Positions 1-5,744 of a stretch of DNA of 5,744 nt are shown one piece after another (positions within the stretch are counted from its first letter, which is position 1; the number at the start of each line of letters is the position of its first letter). The translations under genes and the position numbers were made by a program. Source of the stretch: Asaia bogorensis (GTDB taxonomy: Bacteria; Pseudomonadota; Alphaproteobacteria; Acetobacterales; Acetobacteraceae); assembly GCA_945886995.1 (NCBI GenBank), contig CAMCZJ010000190.1, positions 1-5,744 of the forward strand, in the 5' to 3' direction. The notes beneath the pieces were generated by a model, which saw only the letters and a program-made list of their open reading frames with translations, ran no database searches and was not told where the DNA came from.

Positions 1-893
1 GCAGAAAGCCCGCCCGAAAGGCGCTGCAAGCGCGCGGGCCAAGACGCCTTGGCAATGCCCTCAGCAATCGCCGCATCACTCAGCCAGGGCAGGCCAGCAG
101 CGCGCAAGGCAGTGATGGCAATGCCGGCATTATCCACCTGATGCGGCCCAATCAGCCCCGGCGGCGGGAGGCTCAGCGCGCCTCTGGCATCGCGGTAGCG
201 CAAGCCCTCTGGCGTTGTCTCACAAAACCAATCCTGACCGCGCCGGAGCAGCTTCGCGCCGCGTTCGGCTGCCGTCGCACTGATCACATCCTGCGCTGCC
301 GCGGCCTGAGCACCCGTGGCGCAAGGCACGCCCGCGCGCATGATGCCGGCTTTCTCGGCGGCGATCTTGCCGAGCGTATCGCCCAGGAAATCCATGTGAT
401 CCATGGAAATGGAGGTAATGGCGCATGCCGCCGGCTGCGGCACGACATTCGTCGCATCCAGCCGCCCGCCCAGGCCCACTTCCAGCACCAGCAAATCAGC
501 CGGCACACGGCTGAACAGCACAAAGGCGGCAGCCGTCGTCACTTCAAACACCGTGATCGGCGCGCCTTCATTCACCGCTTCCACTTCTTCCAGCGTCGCG
601 GTCAGCGCCTCATCCGTCACGTAATCGCCGGCAAGCCGGATGCGTTCATGAAAGCGCACCAGATGGGGTGAGGTATAAACATGCACGCGCTGCCCCGCCG
701 CTTCGCCAATGGCGCGCAGAAAGGCGCAGGTGGAACCCTTGCCATTGGTGCCCGCCACATGGATCACGGGCGGCAGGCGCCGTTCCGGATGGCCGAGCTT
801 GGCGAGCAAAGCCTCCATCCGGCCCAGGCTCAGATCAATAAGTTTGGGGTGGAGCGTATGGAGACGCTCCACAATCGCTTCAGCGCGGGACAA
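1..893 (-). CDS. folC: Bifunctional dihydrofolate synthase / folylpolyglutamate synthase, 3' end outside window
   Basis: A cytoplasmic Mur-ligase-fold enzyme that ligates L-glutamate to dihydropteroate and then adds further glutamates to reduced folates, using ATP. About 297 residues are visible of a usual 420-440, so the C-terminal glutamate-ligase domain is mostly outside. Visible marks: N-terminal HPKLIDLSLGRM (residues 15-26); the P-loop VAGTNGKGS (46-54); YTSPHLVRFHERIR, the folate/Mg region; LEVGLGGRLDATN; SMDHMDFLG followed by IAAEKAGIM, the middle-domain signature; and ARLQRLSGG at the edge. Start: an in-frame TGA at 933-935 and no ATG or GTG after it leave TTG at 893 as the only start that keeps the conserved N-terminus. 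The next in-frame ATG (residue 26) would remove it. The start lies 5 nt past the accD stop with no Shine-Dalgarno sequence, suggesting translational coupling. Identity is firm; the start is inferred from the frame and the family. Confidence 0.96.
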   Translation of the reverse strand, partial: MSRAEAIVERLHTLHPKLIDLSLGRMEALLAKLGHPERRLPPVIHVAGTNGKGSTCAFLRAIGEAAGQRVHVYTSPHLVRFHERIRLAGDYVTDEALTATLEEVEAVNEGAPITVFEVTTAAAFVLFSRVPADLLVLEVGLGGRLDATNVVPQPAACAITSISMDHMDFLGDTLGKIAAEKAGIMRAGVPCATGAQAAAAQDVISATAAERGAKLLRRGQDWFCETTPEGLRYRDARGALSLPPPGLIGPHQVDNAGIAITALRAAGLPWLSDAAIAEGIAKASWPARLQRLSGGLS

Positions 894-898
894 GGGCT

Positions 899-1792
899 TT
901 ATTCGGCAGGTGCGGTGGCGGCTTCCGCTTCTTCATCGCTGCGTTCAAGCAGCGGCTGGCGCAGCAACGAAATCACGCGCGCCAAGGTTTCGCGCATTTC
1001 ACCACGCTTTACCACCATGTCCAGAATGCCGTGTTCCAGCAGGTATTCCGCGCGCTGGAAGCCTTCCGGCAATTTTTCGCGCACGGTTTGTTCAATCACC
1101 CGCGCGCCAGCAAAGCCGATCATGGCACCTGGCTCGGCGATTTGGATATCGCCCAGCATGGCAAAGCTGGCGGTCACACCGCCTGTGGTCGGGTCACACA
1201 GCACGGTGATGAAGGGCAGGCCCGCTTCCTTCACCATGCGCGTTGCAATCACCGTGCGCGGCATTTGCATCAGGCTGACCGCACCTTCCTGCATGCGCGC
1301 CCCGCCCGAGGCCGTGAAGACAATCAGCGGCGCATCCTGCAGCACGGCAAGCTTGGCGGCGGTGACAATGGCCTCACCCACGCCGGCACCCATGGACCCG
1401 CCCATGAAAGCGAATTCAAAGGCGGCAACGACCGCGCGTTGGCCATTGATGGTGCCATGCGCCACGGCCACGGCATCATCCATGCTGGTCTTGGTTTGGC
1501 TTTCGCGCAGCCGGTCCGCATAGCGGCGCTGATCACGAAAGCGCAGCGGATCAGCGGGCGCCTTGGGCAATTCAATGCGGGAAAAGCCCGCATCCAAAGT
1601 GGCTTCCAAGCGCTGCGCGGCACCGAGGCGCATGTGATGCCCGCAATGGGAGCAAACGCGCAGCGCCCGTTCCAGATCCCGATGAAAGATCATCTGCTGG
1701 CAGGAGGGGCAGTTGTGCCAGAGGTTTTCCGGCGCTTCCCGCTTGAACAGACCCTGGATCTTCGGCAGGGCCCAATCGCTGATCCAGTTCAT
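899..1792 (-). CDS. accD: Acetyl-CoA carboxylase carboxyltransferase subunit beta
   Basis: The beta subunit of the cytoplasmic carboxyltransferase, which with AccA moves the carboxyl group from carboxybiotin on AccB to acetyl-CoA, giving malonyl-CoA for fatty acid synthesis. At 297 residues it has normal family length. The N-terminal zinc ribbon is intact: CPSC at 28-31 and CSHC at 47-50 give four cysteines with the family spacing. The crotonase-type carboxyltransferase core follows, with GGSMGAGVGEA (131-141), ASGGARMQEG (161-170) and TTGGVTASFAMLGD (202-215), the glycine-rich segments that form the acyl-CoA site and oxyanion holes. The last 15 residues are an acidic, alanine-rich tail (SDEEAEAATAPAE) of the kind that varies between species. 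The start is fixed by the canonical MNWISDW beginning and by an AAGGA box 6 nt upstream. It is followed within 5 nt by folC, an accD-folC arrangement common in Proteobacteria. Nothing is missing or broken. Confidence 0.98.
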   Translation of the reverse strand: MNWISDWALPKIQGLFKREAPENLWHNCPSCQQMIFHRDLERALRVCSHCGHHMRLGAAQRLEATLDAGFSRIELPKAPADPLRFRDQRRYADRLRESQTKTSMDDAVAVAHGTINGQRAVVAAFEFAFMGGSMGAGVGEAIVTAAKLAVLQDAPLIVFTASGGARMQEGAVSLMQMPRTVIATRMVKEAGLPFITVLCDPTTGGVTASFAMLGDIQIAEPGAMIGFAGARVIEQTVREKLPEGFQRAEYLLEHGILDMVVKRGEMRETLARVISLLRQPLLERSDEEAEAATAPAE

Positions 1793-1798
1793 GGCATA

Positions 1799-1803
1799 TC
1801 CTT
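1799..1803 (-). promoter_or_regulatory. Ribosome binding site of accD
   Basis: AAGGA on the minus strand, 6 nt before the accD ATG. A second ATG at 1797-1795 sits between the box and the true start but meets TGA after two codons (ATG CCA TGA), and that stop overlaps the accD start codon. This is the only clear Shine-Dalgarno sequence among the minus-strand genes here. Confidence 0.7.
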
Positions 1804-1857
1804 AAGCTTGCGCGCACCGGGCGCCTTGCGGGGGGGAATAGCGCAGATGGGTGGCTT

Positions 1858-1902
1858 GGGGAAAGCCAGCGCCGGGCCCGGGCCTATTCCCCTGGCTTTT
1901 CC
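1858..1902. repeat. Imperfect inverted repeat between the small ORF and accD
   Basis: AAAGCCAG (1862-1869) is perfectly complementary to CTGGCTTT (1892-1899), and GG/CC at 1860-1861 and 1901-1902 extends it past a single bulged T. The loop holds a GC-only nested palindrome (CCGGGCCCGG, 1873-1882) and the stop codon of the small ORF. Transcribed from the minus strand this gives a stable hairpin at the end of the small ORF, 67 nt before the accD start. No T-run follows it, so it is not a standard intrinsic terminator. It could be an attenuator, an RNA-stability element or chance in GC-rich DNA. Confidence 0.4.
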
Positions 1903-2051
1903 GGGCTGTCTGGCTTGGGGGGCGCTTCTGCCGCATCCCGCGCCCGGGCCTGAGCCTTGCGCCGGCGGAGATTCTCCCGGAGCGCCGCAGCCAGCCTTTC
2001 CTCCCGCAGGGTGGGGGCCGGTTTGGGCGGGGTTTTGCTTTCCTTTTCCAT
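1884..2051 (-). CDS. Small basic protein of unknown function, 55 residues
   Basis: ATG at 2051 to TAG at 1884-1886, on the same strand as accD and 91 nt upstream of it. I cannot assign a function. The protein has three parts: a Lys/Pro-rich head (MEKESKTPPKPAPT), a strongly basic, probably helical core (LAAALRENLRRRKAQARAR, residues 20-38), and an acidic/proline-rich tail ending EKPGE. The core resembles short uncharacterised proteins I remember from Rhodospirillales genomes with the same LRxNLRRRKAQARAR pattern; that is recollection, not a search. It could bind RNA, a membrane surface or a larger partner. Its codons suit a GC-rich coding frame, and the overlapping longer frame on the same strand (2088-1789) gives only low-complexity Gly/Pro/Ala sequence. 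No Shine-Dalgarno sequence is visible before the ATG, so translation may be weak or leaderless. It probably belongs to the accD-folC transcription unit. Confidence 0.68.
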   Translation of the reverse strand: MEKESKTPPKPAPTLREERLAAALRENLRRRKAQARARDAAEAPPKPDSPEKPGE

Positions 2052-2100
2052 GCGGGCGTGAAGTGGCAGGGCCAGCGCCCGGCATCAAGGGGTTGCGGGA

Positions 2101-2117
2101 AGCCCCAGGCTGGGGCT
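2101..2117. repeat. Perfect 17-bp palindrome upstream of tRNA-Thr
   Basis: AGCCCCAG-G-CTGGGGCT: two 8-base arms around one central G, all positions complementary. It lies in the 93-bp region between the small ORF (minus) and tRNA-Thr (plus), 27 nt before the mature tRNA. As DNA it could be an operator. As RNA it could fold with a 7-bp GC-rich stem and a 3-nt loop. Neither strand has a T-run after it, so an ordinary terminator is unlikely. A very weak promoter reading for the tRNA (TTGCGG 2093-2098, 18-nt spacer, TAGAGG 2117-2122) would put the palindrome in the spacer; that promoter is only a guess. Confidence 0.55.
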
Positions 2118-2144
2118 AGAGGATGCGCGTCCGCCAGGGCCTTG

Positions 2145-2219
<75 letters not shown>

Positions 2220-2253
2220 CCCGCGCCTGCGACGCGCTTTATGCGGGCGTTGA

Positions 2254-3327
2254 TCACCCCCCCGCAGCTTCCGCCTTCCCGCGAAACAAATCAAAAAATC
2301 CCGCCACCACATCGGCAATGCTGCGTCCGCGCCCGGTATCTATAGAAACCGTCGCAGTCACGCCGGCGCGCAAGGGGGGCTCGCCCGCATGGGGTTCAAG
2401 GCGGATGCGTACCGGCAGGCGCTGCACCACTTTCACCCAATTGCCCGAGGCATTTTGCGGCGGCAGGATCGCGAATTCCGCCCCTGTTGCCGGGCTGATG
2501 CTTTCCACCACGCCCTTCCAGGTCACTTTCGGGTAGATATCCAGCACCACATCCACCCGCTGGCCAATGGCCACATGGGTCAGGGTGGTTTCCTTCAAAT
2601 TCGCATCCACCCAGGGGCGGCTGTCTGACACCAGCGCAAAAATCGGGGTCGCGGCGCGCAATTGCTCACCCACTTGCAGGCGCAGATTCACCACGGTGCC
2701 GCCTGTCGGCGCCTTGATTTCCGTGCGCGCCAGATCAAGCGCGGCGCGGTCGCGTTCGGCGATTTTCTCCCGCACTTGGGGGTGTTCATCCACCGGCAAA
2801 TCGGCATCACCCTTCAGCGTGGTCAGCAGGCGCACAAGTCTTTGGCGCAGCACATTCATCCGGTCCTGCGCTACCTGCGCATCAACCTGGGTTTCTTCCA
2901 TGCGCGCTGTGGGGGCGATGCCGCGGCTTGCCAATTCTTCCTGCCGGCGGGCCTGACGCAGAAGGAAAGCAACGCGCTTTTCAAGCTCAGCCATTTCGCC
3001 CTGGGTTTCTTGATAGGTGGCGCGGGCGAGTTCCACCTGTGTGCGCGCGGCGTCCAATTCAGCTTCCGCCTTTTCCAGCGCCAGGCGGAAGGGGGTGGGG
3101 TCCAGGCGCAGCAGCACCGCGCCGGCGGCGACATGCGCGTGGTCGCGCACCAATACTTCTGTCACGCGGCCCGCCACTTCCGGGGCAATCTGCACGATAT
3201 CGGCACGGACATAGGCGTTTTCGGTGGTGATGTAGCGCCCGCCCGTCAGCCAAAAAGCACCTGCCACCAGCAGCGCCAGCACCGGCACCCCCACCAGTAG
3301 CACAAGGCGCAGAAGCCCGCCCCGCAT
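2254..3327 (-). CDS. emrA: EmrA/HlyD-family periplasmic membrane fusion protein of a multidrug efflux pump
   Basis: A periplasmic adaptor anchored in the inner membrane, expected to link an EmrB-type transporter to an outer-membrane channel. With the start chosen here it has 357 residues. Order: membrane anchor 5-27; first lipoyl half 37-78 (ENAYVRADIVQIAPEVAG is typical); long coiled-coil hairpin about 80-200, rich in Ala, Glu, Arg and Gln; second lipoyl half about 200-233 (TEIKAPTGGTV); then a beta-barrel with PWVDANLKETTL and the EmrA hallmark ILPPQNASGNWVKVVQRLPV (287-306). Start: an in-frame ATG at 3447 would add 40 residues, but those use codons rare in the gene (TGT, ACT, TCT, CGA) and cover operator-like repeats, so ATG at 3327, just before the anchor, is preferred. 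Neither start has a clear Shine-Dalgarno box. It ends with seven G before TGA. It is divergent from its likely partner transporter. The substrate is unknown. Confidence 0.92.
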   Translation of the reverse strand: MRGGLLRLVLLVGVPVLALLVAGAFWLTGGRYITTENAYVRADIVQIAPEVAGRVTEVLVRDHAHVAAGAVLLRLDPTPFRLALEKAEAELDAARTQVELARATYQETQGEMAELEKRVAFLLRQARRQEELASRGIAPTARMEETQVDAQVAQDRMNVLRQRLVRLLTTLKGDADLPVDEHPQVREKIAERDRAALDLARTEIKAPTGGTVVNLRLQVGEQLRAATPIFALVSDSRPWVDANLKETTLTHVAIGQRVDVVLDIYPKVTWKGVVESISPATGAEFAILPPQNASGNWVKVVQRLPVRIRLEPHAGEPPLRAGVTATVSIDTGRGRSIADVVAGFFDLFRGKAEAAGG

Positions 3328-3510
3328 GGTCAGTGGCTCTGGAACAGTTTGGCGCGGCGCGAGAAAGGCTCGCCACCGGCGCCAAGACTTGGCAGTATTC
3401 GTTTCCTCATCACAGTCAGCTTGGCAGGAAAATGCCATGTCCGCCATAGGCTTGCGGGTGAATTCTTGGCGAAAACAGGCACCACCGGGCCAGCTTGGGT
3501 GGGGTCTTTA
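3328..3510. promoter_or_regulatory. Shared divergent control region of the efflux pair, with operator-like dyads
   Basis: These 183 bp separate the two divergent start codons and must hold both promoters. A perfect 13-bp dyad, GCCAAG-A-CTTGGC, lies at 3381-3393. A second dyad, TGGCA-N6-TGCCA, lies at 3422-3437. CTTGG occurs four times on the plus strand (3388, 3420, 3465, 3494); the first two are the same octamer CTTGGCAG 32 bp apart, about three helical turns. A weak plus-strand promoter reading is TTGGCA (3421-3426), 17-nt spacer, CCATAG (3444-3449), which would overlap the second dyad; it matches the consensus poorly at -10. The pattern fits a dimeric repressor or activator, but no regulator gene is in the window. 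The repeats are seen directly; their function is inferred. Confidence 0.5.
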
Positions 3511-5025
3511 ATGTCGGAAACCAACCCGATCCTGGAATTGTCGCTCACGCGGCGCTGCCTGATTCTGGCGGCGGTGGTCATGGGTGCTACACTTTACGCC
3601 ACCACGCTGCTGGTTGCTTCCACCCTGCTGCCGCAGATGCAGGGAAGCCTGGCCGCGACGGCGGATGAAATCGCCTGGACCACCACCTTCAATATTCTGG
3701 CGACCGCGATTGTCACACCCATGACAGGCTGGCTGGTTGCGCGTTCTGGGCGGCGACAGGTGATGCTGTTCTGCGTGGTGGGCTTCACCATTTCAACCTA
3801 TCTGGTCGGGCAGGCGGATTCGCTCGAAACCGTGGTGCTCTGGCGCATTGTGCAGGGCGGCATCGGCGCGCCGGTCATTCCTTTGGCGAATGCGATTGTG
3901 CTGGATAGTTTCCCGCGCAAACAGGCGGGGTTGGTGAGCTCCATCTTCGGTATGACAGTGGTGTTGGGCCCAGTGATCGGCCCCGTATTCGGCGGGCAAT
4001 TGGCTGAGGCTTATGGCTGGCGCTGGGCCTTTTACATGATTGTGCCGGCGGGCGTAGTGGCAAGCTTCGCGCTTTGGGCGACGCTACCAAAGGATGAGCC
4101 AGGCAAGCCCATACCGCTTGATTGGACTGGCTTTCTGGCCCTGACGGTCGCGATTTCCTGCGTGCAATTGGTGCTATCACGCGGGCAGCGGCTTGATTGG
4201 TATGAATCGAACGAGATCATCCTTGAAACCGCGATTGCCGGCTTGGCCTTCTACATCTTCATCGCCCATAGCCTGACCGCCAAGCAGCCCTTTTTGAATC
4301 TGCGGCTGCTGTTGGATAGAAACTACGCCATCGGGCTTTTGCTGGTGTTCATCTATGGCATGGTGAATTTCACGCCGATTGTGCTGTTGCCATCGCTGCT
4401 ACAGCAATATGCCGGCTATCCCGATAGCGTGATCGGCGAAATCGTGGGCTTTCGCGGCATTGGCGGTACCATCGGCTTTGCGCTGACCTTCCTGATCGGG
4501 CGCTGGGATCCGCGGATTGGCATGGCGATTGGCTTTGCCGCCATGGTGGCAGCCGGGCTTTGGCTGATGCGCTTTGACCTGAATGTCAGTGAGGAAGCGC
4601 TGCTGTGGAACGCCATGCTGCAAGGGGTTTCGGTTGGCATCATTTGGGTGCCGCTGACGGTGCTGACCTTCAAGACGCTGGATCGGGAGCATTTGCCCGA
4701 AGCCATGGCGATGTTCCATCTGCTGCGCAATATCGGGTCCAGCCTGTTCATTTCGTTGAGTGTGGCTGAGATTATCCGGTCGGGCGCCATGAATTACAGC
4801 CGCATGACGGAAATGATTTCCCCCTTCAATCGGACGCTTTATCTGCCGGGCTCCATGGGCGGGTTTGGCATGGAAACCGTGCCGGAATTGGCCAAGCTGA
4901 GTGGGGAAATCACGCGCCAGGCGGCGATGATTGGCTATGTGAATGGTTTTGGGCTGTTCACGGCGGCTTCGGCGGTGGCGATTGTGCTGGTGCTTTTGGC
5001 CGGTGGGCGGGGGCGCAGCGCCTAA
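3511..5025 (+). CDS. emrB: DHA2 (EmrB/QacA-type) major facilitator drug transporter, 14 helices
   Basis: An inner-membrane proton-driven exporter of 504 residues, the usual DHA2 length. About 14 hydrophobic segments can be traced, roughly at 15-37, 55-75, 84-101, 107-130, 140-162, 171-192, 203-223, 236-254, 272-295, 305-329, 336-353, 364-388, 400-423 and 474-497, with a hydrophilic loop at about 424-470 before the last one, as in EmrB. Motifs: loop 2-3 motif A as GWLVARSGRR (73-82); motif B WRIVQGGIGAP (111-121) with Arg112; antiporter motif C GPVIGPVFGG (153-162) then GWRWAF (169-174). The helix-1 motif, usually LDxTIxNVALP, reads TTLLVASTLLP (31-41), so the Asp and Asn are replaced. ATG at 3511 (MSETNPIL) is chosen; the frame is open upstream to 3349, but that stretch does not look like transporter. 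A GTG at 3499 is a less likely alternative. It is divergent from the EmrA-like adaptor. The symbol denotes family resemblance only. Confidence 0.93.
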   Translation: MSETNPILELSLTRRCLILAAVVMGATLYATTLLVASTLLPQMQGSLAATADEIAWTTTFNILATAIVTPMTGWLVARSGRRQVMLFCVVGFTISTYLVGQADSLETVVLWRIVQGGIGAPVIPLANAIVLDSFPRKQAGLVSSIFGMTVVLGPVIGPVFGGQLAEAYGWRWAFYMIVPAGVVASFALWATLPKDEPGKPIPLDWTGFLALTVAISCVQLVLSRGQRLDWYESNEIILETAIAGLAFYIFIAHSLTAKQPFLNLRLLLDRNYAIGLLLVFIYGMVNFTPIVLLPSLLQQYAGYPDSVIGEIVGFRGIGGTIGFALTFLIGRWDPRIGMAIGFAAMVAAGLWLMRFDLNVSEEALLWNAMLQGVSVGIIWVPLTVLTFKTLDREHLPEAMAMFHLLRNIGSSLFISLSVAEIIRSGAMNYSRMTEMISPFNRTLYLPGSMGGFGMETVPELAKLSGEITRQAAMIGYVNGFGLFTAASAVAIVLVLLAGGRGRSA

Positions 5026-5062
5026 AGCCCTTCAGCTTGTGGCAAGCAATGTGGTTTATGGC

Positions 5063-5081
5063 GTAAGAATAGTCCTCTTAC
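5063..5081. repeat. Short dyad in the gap after the transporter gene
   Basis: GTAAGA (5063-5068) and TCTTAC (5076-5081) are perfectly complementary with 7 nt between them. They lie in the 78-bp gap between the transporter stop and the next start. The stem is AT-rich and no T-run follows, so it is unlikely to terminate transcription. An operator or chance are both possible. The rest of this gap (5026-5103) shows no convincing promoter or terminator. Confidence 0.3.
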
Positions 5082-5103
5082 CCGGTCAGGCAGGGCAAAA
5101 CTG

Positions 5104-5744
5104 GTGGCGGAAAATCCGACAGACCCGGCAGGGGCCGCAACCCCCTCCCCCACTCAGGGCGTTGAGATGGCGCGTGCTGCCCTGAATCGCCTTTGGCATG
5201 AAAAGCGCTTCAAGGAAGGCGCTGAAGTGGCCCGGCGTGCCGCAGCGCGCTTTCCGGATGAGCCGGGCTTTGGGGTGGGGCAGGCGAATTTCTGGCTCGC
5301 GGCTGGGGAATTGGCGGCGGCTGAGGATGCGGCGCGAAGCTTTCTGGCAGGCAGCCCCCCCGCAGGCTTGGCGGAGGAAGCCTGGACCATTCTGGCTGAT
5401 ACACTGATCCGCCAGGAAAGGGCCGCCGATGCAAGGCTTGTTTTGCAGGAAGCCTGCCTGGCGTTGCCAGCGAGCATCCCTCTCCAGGCGCGGCGCGGGC
5501 GGCAGGCCATGCTGGCCCAGGATTTCGCTGAGGCCGTGGAAGCCTTGCAGATTGCCTGTGAATTGGCGCCGGAGAGAGAGGTGCTGCAAAATTCACTGCT
5601 ATCGGCGCTTTGGCAGACGCAGCGCCATGCGGTGGGCAGCAAGATGGCGGCGCGGGCGATTGAGGCAATGCCAGAGTCGCCCGGATTGCATCTGCATCTC
5701 GCGAATTTCCTTTTCGCTGAGAACCGCGCGCGTGAGGCTGCCGC
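5104..5744 (+). CDS. Helical-repeat (TPR-like) protein, N-terminal part, function unknown
   Basis: An open frame from GTG at 5104 runs off the window end, giving about 213 residues. After a Pro/Ala/Thr-rich head of about 20 residues the protein is almost all Ala-rich helix pairs with TPR-style spacing. The best unit has 34 residues, around GRQAMLAQDFAEAVEALQIA (in DNA near 5503-5562), ending ELAP as TPRs often do. The next unit (from EVLQNSLLSALW) is also 34 residues, and then LHLHLANFLFAENRAREAA begins another. Earlier, more divergent repeats are RFKEGAEVARRAAARFPDEP and AWTILADTLIRQERAADARL. No signal peptide or membrane segment is seen. TPR arrays bind other proteins and often precede a catalytic domain, but none is visible here. 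GTG at 5104 is preferred because AGGG lies 8 nt upstream; ATG at 5167 would remove only the disordered head. It lies 78 nt after the transporter gene on the same strand; cotranscription is possible. Confidence 0.75.
   Translation, partial: MAENPTDPAGAATPSPTQGVEMARAALNRLWHEKRFKEGAEVARRAAARFPDEPGFGVGQANFWLAAGELAAAEDAARSFLAGSPPAGLAEEAWTILADTLIRQERAADARLVLQEACLALPASIPLQARRGRQAMLAQDFAEAVEALQIACELAPEREVLQNSLLSALWQTQRHAVGSKMAARAIEAMPESPGLHLHLANFLFAENRAREAA

Noticed and set aside
1789..2088. 99-residue minus-strand frame overlapping the accD start (ATGA-type overlap)
   Set aside because: The translation is low-complexity Gly/Pro/Ala/Lys with no domain-like pattern, and it overlaps the more protein-like 55-residue frame.
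1031..2119. Long plus-strand frame of 362 codons opposite accD
   Set aside because: It is the antisense shadow of accD, rich in His, Gly and Arg, with no family resemblance; accD is unmistakable on the other strand.
2220..2247. Possible terminator after tRNA-Thr: CCCGC (2220-2224) pairing with GCGGG (2243-2247)
   Set aside because: Only 5 bp with an 18-nt loop and no T-run on either strand; too weak to call in GC-rich DNA.
3349..3510. Upstream extension of the transporter reading frame by 54 codons
   Set aside because: The added residues are not typical of DHA2 N-termini and would cover the divergent promoter region; ATG at 3511 gives the normal length.
2257..5361. Seven-C runs followed by GCAG at 2257-2263 and 5355-5361
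   Set aside because: Both lie inside coding frames that stay open without a shift; two occurrences of a short GC-rich word are expected by chance.

Overview
The window is GC-rich, and its dense coding and base composition fit an alphaproteobacterium. Recognisable proteins and the encoded-CCA tRNA-Thr point loosely to the Rhodospirillales/Acetobacteraceae side, but this is inferred from memory of those families and no search was run. There is no sign of phage, insertion sequence, CRISPR or other defence system. I see a housekeeping block next to a drug-efflux pair, and no convincing new biological system.

Left part (1-2051, minus strand): a small basic 55-residue ORF, then accD (acetyl-CoA carboxylase carboxyltransferase beta subunit), then folC (dihydrofolate/folylpolyglutamate synthase, cut by the window edge). 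Only 5 nt separate accD from the TTG start of folC, so these two are almost certainly cotranscribed. The small ORF lies 91 nt upstream of accD on the same strand and probably leads the operon.

Middle (2052-2253): a short divergent intergenic region carrying a perfect 17-bp palindrome, followed by a plus-strand tRNA-Thr(GGT) gene that faces the 3' end of the next gene.

Right part (2254-5025): a head-to-head pair. On the minus strand is an EmrA/HlyD-type membrane fusion protein. On the plus strand is a DHA2 (EmrB-type) 14-helix major facilitator transporter. They diverge from a 183-bp region with repeated CTTGG words and two TGGC/GCCA dyads that look like operator sequence. Together they would form the inner-membrane and periplasmic parts of a tripartite efflux pump. 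No TolC-like outer-membrane partner and no regulator gene is in view.

Right end (5104-5744): the N-terminal part of a helical-repeat (TPR-like) protein of unknown function, running off the window. The gene-free stretches (1793-1883, 2052-2144, 2220-2253, 3328-3510, 5026-5103) are all under 300 bases.
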